Assembly (NCBI GenBank): GCA_020721385.1
Contig: DYMW01000083.1
Location: forward strand, 1 to 6,590
Origin: Sulfurovum sp.
Lineage (GTDB): Bacteria > Campylobacterota > Campylobacteria > Campylobacterales > Sulfurovaceae
Length of the DNA stretch: 6,590 nucleotides
Reading direction: 5' to 3'
Shown: in pieces, positions 5,365 to 6,590 of the stretch
How the letters are laid out: the number at the start of each line of letters is the position of its first letter
Numbering within the stretch: the first letter of the stretch is position 1
Program-made: the position numbers and the translations under genes
Notes under the pieces: model-generated
The model's input: the letters and a program-made list of their open reading frames with translations, nothing else
Told to the model about the DNA's origin: nothing
Databases searched by the model: none

Positions 5365-6579
5365 TTAAATTTTCTCTCCGTTAATATAGAGTGCATTCAC
5401 AGTATGAACATGTAAAATGGTTTGTAATGCAATGCTCTTTAGTGATGAAGGTGTATCGGGTAATGTTACTAATGCAAAATCAGCTTCTCTGTCAACTTCT
5501 ATCTTTCCAGAATTTAAAGCAAATATTTCAGCAGGTTTATTCGTAATTCCTTCTATCAATAGTGTTGATAATGCTTCTAGTGGTTCTAAATGGTGTAGCA
5601 TGAGTGCGGCTCGAAGTTCATCAAAAATATTGAGAGAGTTGTTGGAACTTAATCCATCTGTAGCAATACTAAAAGGTATATTGAGTTTAATTAATTCTTC
5701 AATTGCAAGTCGTCCACAACCCAAAAAACGATTAGAACGAGGGCAATGTGCAATAGAATGACCTTTGTTTGCTAAATAGGTTAACTCCTCTTGGGTTGCT
5801 TGAACAGCATGGATAAAGTGTGTTGGAACATCATCAAAACTTTTCATAAATTCATCAATATTGGTTACCGATTTAGAGGTGGAGAAAAATTTTTGAAAGA
5901 AAGCTAAAAAATCACCTGACTCATTCTCTAGCCATTCACGTTCAGCTTGTGACTCTAAAAAATGGGCTGAAATAGGAAGTTTTTCATTTTTAGCAATTTC
6001 AACAGCATGTTTAAGCACAATAGGGTGAACAGCATAAGGTGAATGAATGGCAATGGCAGGAATAATACCATTACCACACTGTTTAGAAGCATCTAAACGT
6101 TCTAAAAAATTGCCATACAACATATCTACAGTAGAAGCATTTGAGCCGATTAACTCATTAAAAAATATCACTTTTTGAGGTGTTTTTTCACACACTTCCA
6201 ATTCTGTTCCAAAACTAGAAATAGCTCCAAAGGTCGTAATTCCTGAAGCCATCATACTTTCACACGCTTGTGTCATCATGTTGTTGTCACATTTAGCAAC
6301 CAAATCTTCACGATTTTCAATAACCGAATCCAACCATGGCATAAATGCACCATATTGTAGGGTAGTTTTATTGGCAGAAAACTCTAAATGTACATGGGTG
6401 TTAATAAATCCTGGATAGAGTACCGAGTTTTTTTGACCTTGAACAACTTGGGCATGAGGATAAAGTATTTTTAGGTTTTCTAAAGTATCAATGGCTTGAA
6501 TATGCTCATTAAAGGCTACAGCAACATTTTCTTTGAATGTTTTATTCATATAGATATAGTTTGGGTTTAAAATGGTCAT
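5365..6579 (-). CDS. Amidohydrolase, probable 6-aminodeoxyfutalosine deaminase (MqnX-like)
   Basis: This is a 404-residue cytoplasmic amidohydrolase-superfamily protein of the COG0402 (ATZ/TRZ, chlorohydrolase) type and of normal length. Metal ligands and catalytic residues are in the expected order: H62 and H64 (PGFINTHVHLE), H206 with E209 (SAHFLES), H257 (HFIHAV), and D308 (IATDGLSSNNS). H278 in IAHCPRSN is a further family hallmark. The ends of the protein (residues 1-55 and about 350-404, with GKIEVDREADFALV) form the usual small beta-sandwich. Campylobacterota members of this group deaminate 6-aminodeoxyfutalosine in the futalosine route to menaquinone; the Nitratiruptor enzyme Nis0429 is the characterised case. 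Other purine deaminations remain possible. AGGAG at 6586-6590 lies six bases before the ATG. It is convergent with the oxidase operon and not cotranscribed with it. Confidence 0.8.
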   Translation of the reverse strand: MTILNPNYIYMNKTFKENVAVAFNEHIQAIDTLENLKILYPHAQVVQGQKNSVLYPGFINTHVHLEFSANKTTLQYGAFMPWLDSVIENREDLVAKCDNNMMTQACESMMASGITTFGAISSFGTELEVCEKTPQKVIFFNELIGSNASTVDMLYGNFLERLDASKQCGNGIIPAIAIHSPYAVHPIVLKHAVEIAKNEKLPISAHFLESQAEREWLENESGDFLAFFQKFFSTSKSVTNIDEFMKSFDDVPTHFIHAVQATQEELTYLANKGHSIAHCPRSNRFLGCGRLAIEELIKLNIPFSIATDGLSSNNSLNIFDELRAALMLHHLEPLEALSTLLIEGITNKPAEIFALNSGKIEVDREADFALVTLPDTPSSLKSIALQTILHVHTVNALYINGEKI

Positions 6580-6585
6580 AGGTTT

Positions 6586-6590
6586 CTCCT
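6586..6590 (-). promoter_or_regulatory. Ribosome binding site of the amidohydrolase gene
   Basis: On the minus strand AGGAG is read six bases before the ATG at 6579-6577, which fixes the start. The promoter or any upstream partner gene lies outside the window. Confidence 0.75.

Noticed and set aside
5417..5761. Plus-strand open frame opposite the amidohydrolase
   Set aside because: It is antisense to the conserved catalytic C-terminal half (D308 and the H278 region), and its composition is serine-rich, as is usual for a reverse shadow.
1..6590. Mobile elements, CRISPR arrays, tRNA or rRNA genes
   Set aside because: No transposase, phage or integrase frame, regularly spaced repeats or recognisable structural RNA was seen. 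The window is compact housekeeping respiration DNA.

Overview
The window looks like chromosomal DNA of a member of the Campylobacterota (Epsilonproteobacteria), perhaps a Sulfurimonas-, Sulfurovum- or Arcobacter-like organism. Three things suggest this: AT-rich DNA with strong AGGAGG-type ribosome binding sites, a ccoNOQP operon followed by a DUF4006-type gene, and a COG0402 amidohydrolase of the aminofutalosine deaminase kind. Genus is not resolved from sequence alone.

Layout: positions 1-64 are the last codons of a copper-translocating P-type ATPase (CcoI-like). They abut ccoS (65-292), a small assembly protein of the cbb3 oxidase. A 176-base non-coding gap (293-468) holds a candidate promoter with an 11-bp palindrome and a 10-bp-phased direct repeat. 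The structural operon of a cbb3-type cytochrome c oxidase follows: ccoN (469-1941), ccoO (1957-2622), ccoQ (2633-2848) and ccoP (2862-3752). The same transcript appears to continue tightly into a DUF4006-type single-span protein (3754-3999), an easily missed 30-residue membrane microprotein (3999-4091), a TPM-domain-like anchored periplasmic protein (4092-4763) and a FixH/CcoH-like assembly protein (4765-5331). A stem-loop with a T-run overlaps the end of that last gene and probably terminates the operon. On the opposite strand a convergent gene (6579-5365) encodes a metal-dependent amidohydrolase, most likely 6-aminodeoxyfutalosine deaminase of menaquinone synthesis.

How the genes fit together: CcoN/O/P form the electron path from cytochrome c through c-type hemes to the heme b3-CuB centre. 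CcoQ, the CcoH-like protein, CcoS and CcoI serve stability, cofactor insertion and copper supply. The DUF4006 protein, the 30-residue peptide and the TPM-like protein sit between ccoP and the fixH-like gene with no gaps, so they are the best candidates here for poorly described accessory subunits or assembly/quality-control factors of this oxidase.

The least expected structural signal is a perfect 8-bp hairpin inside the first 15 codons of the TPM-like gene. It contains an alternative Shine-Dalgarno and ATG, and it has a T6 run on its minus-strand side. It could act as an intra-operon attenuator or as an antisense terminator.
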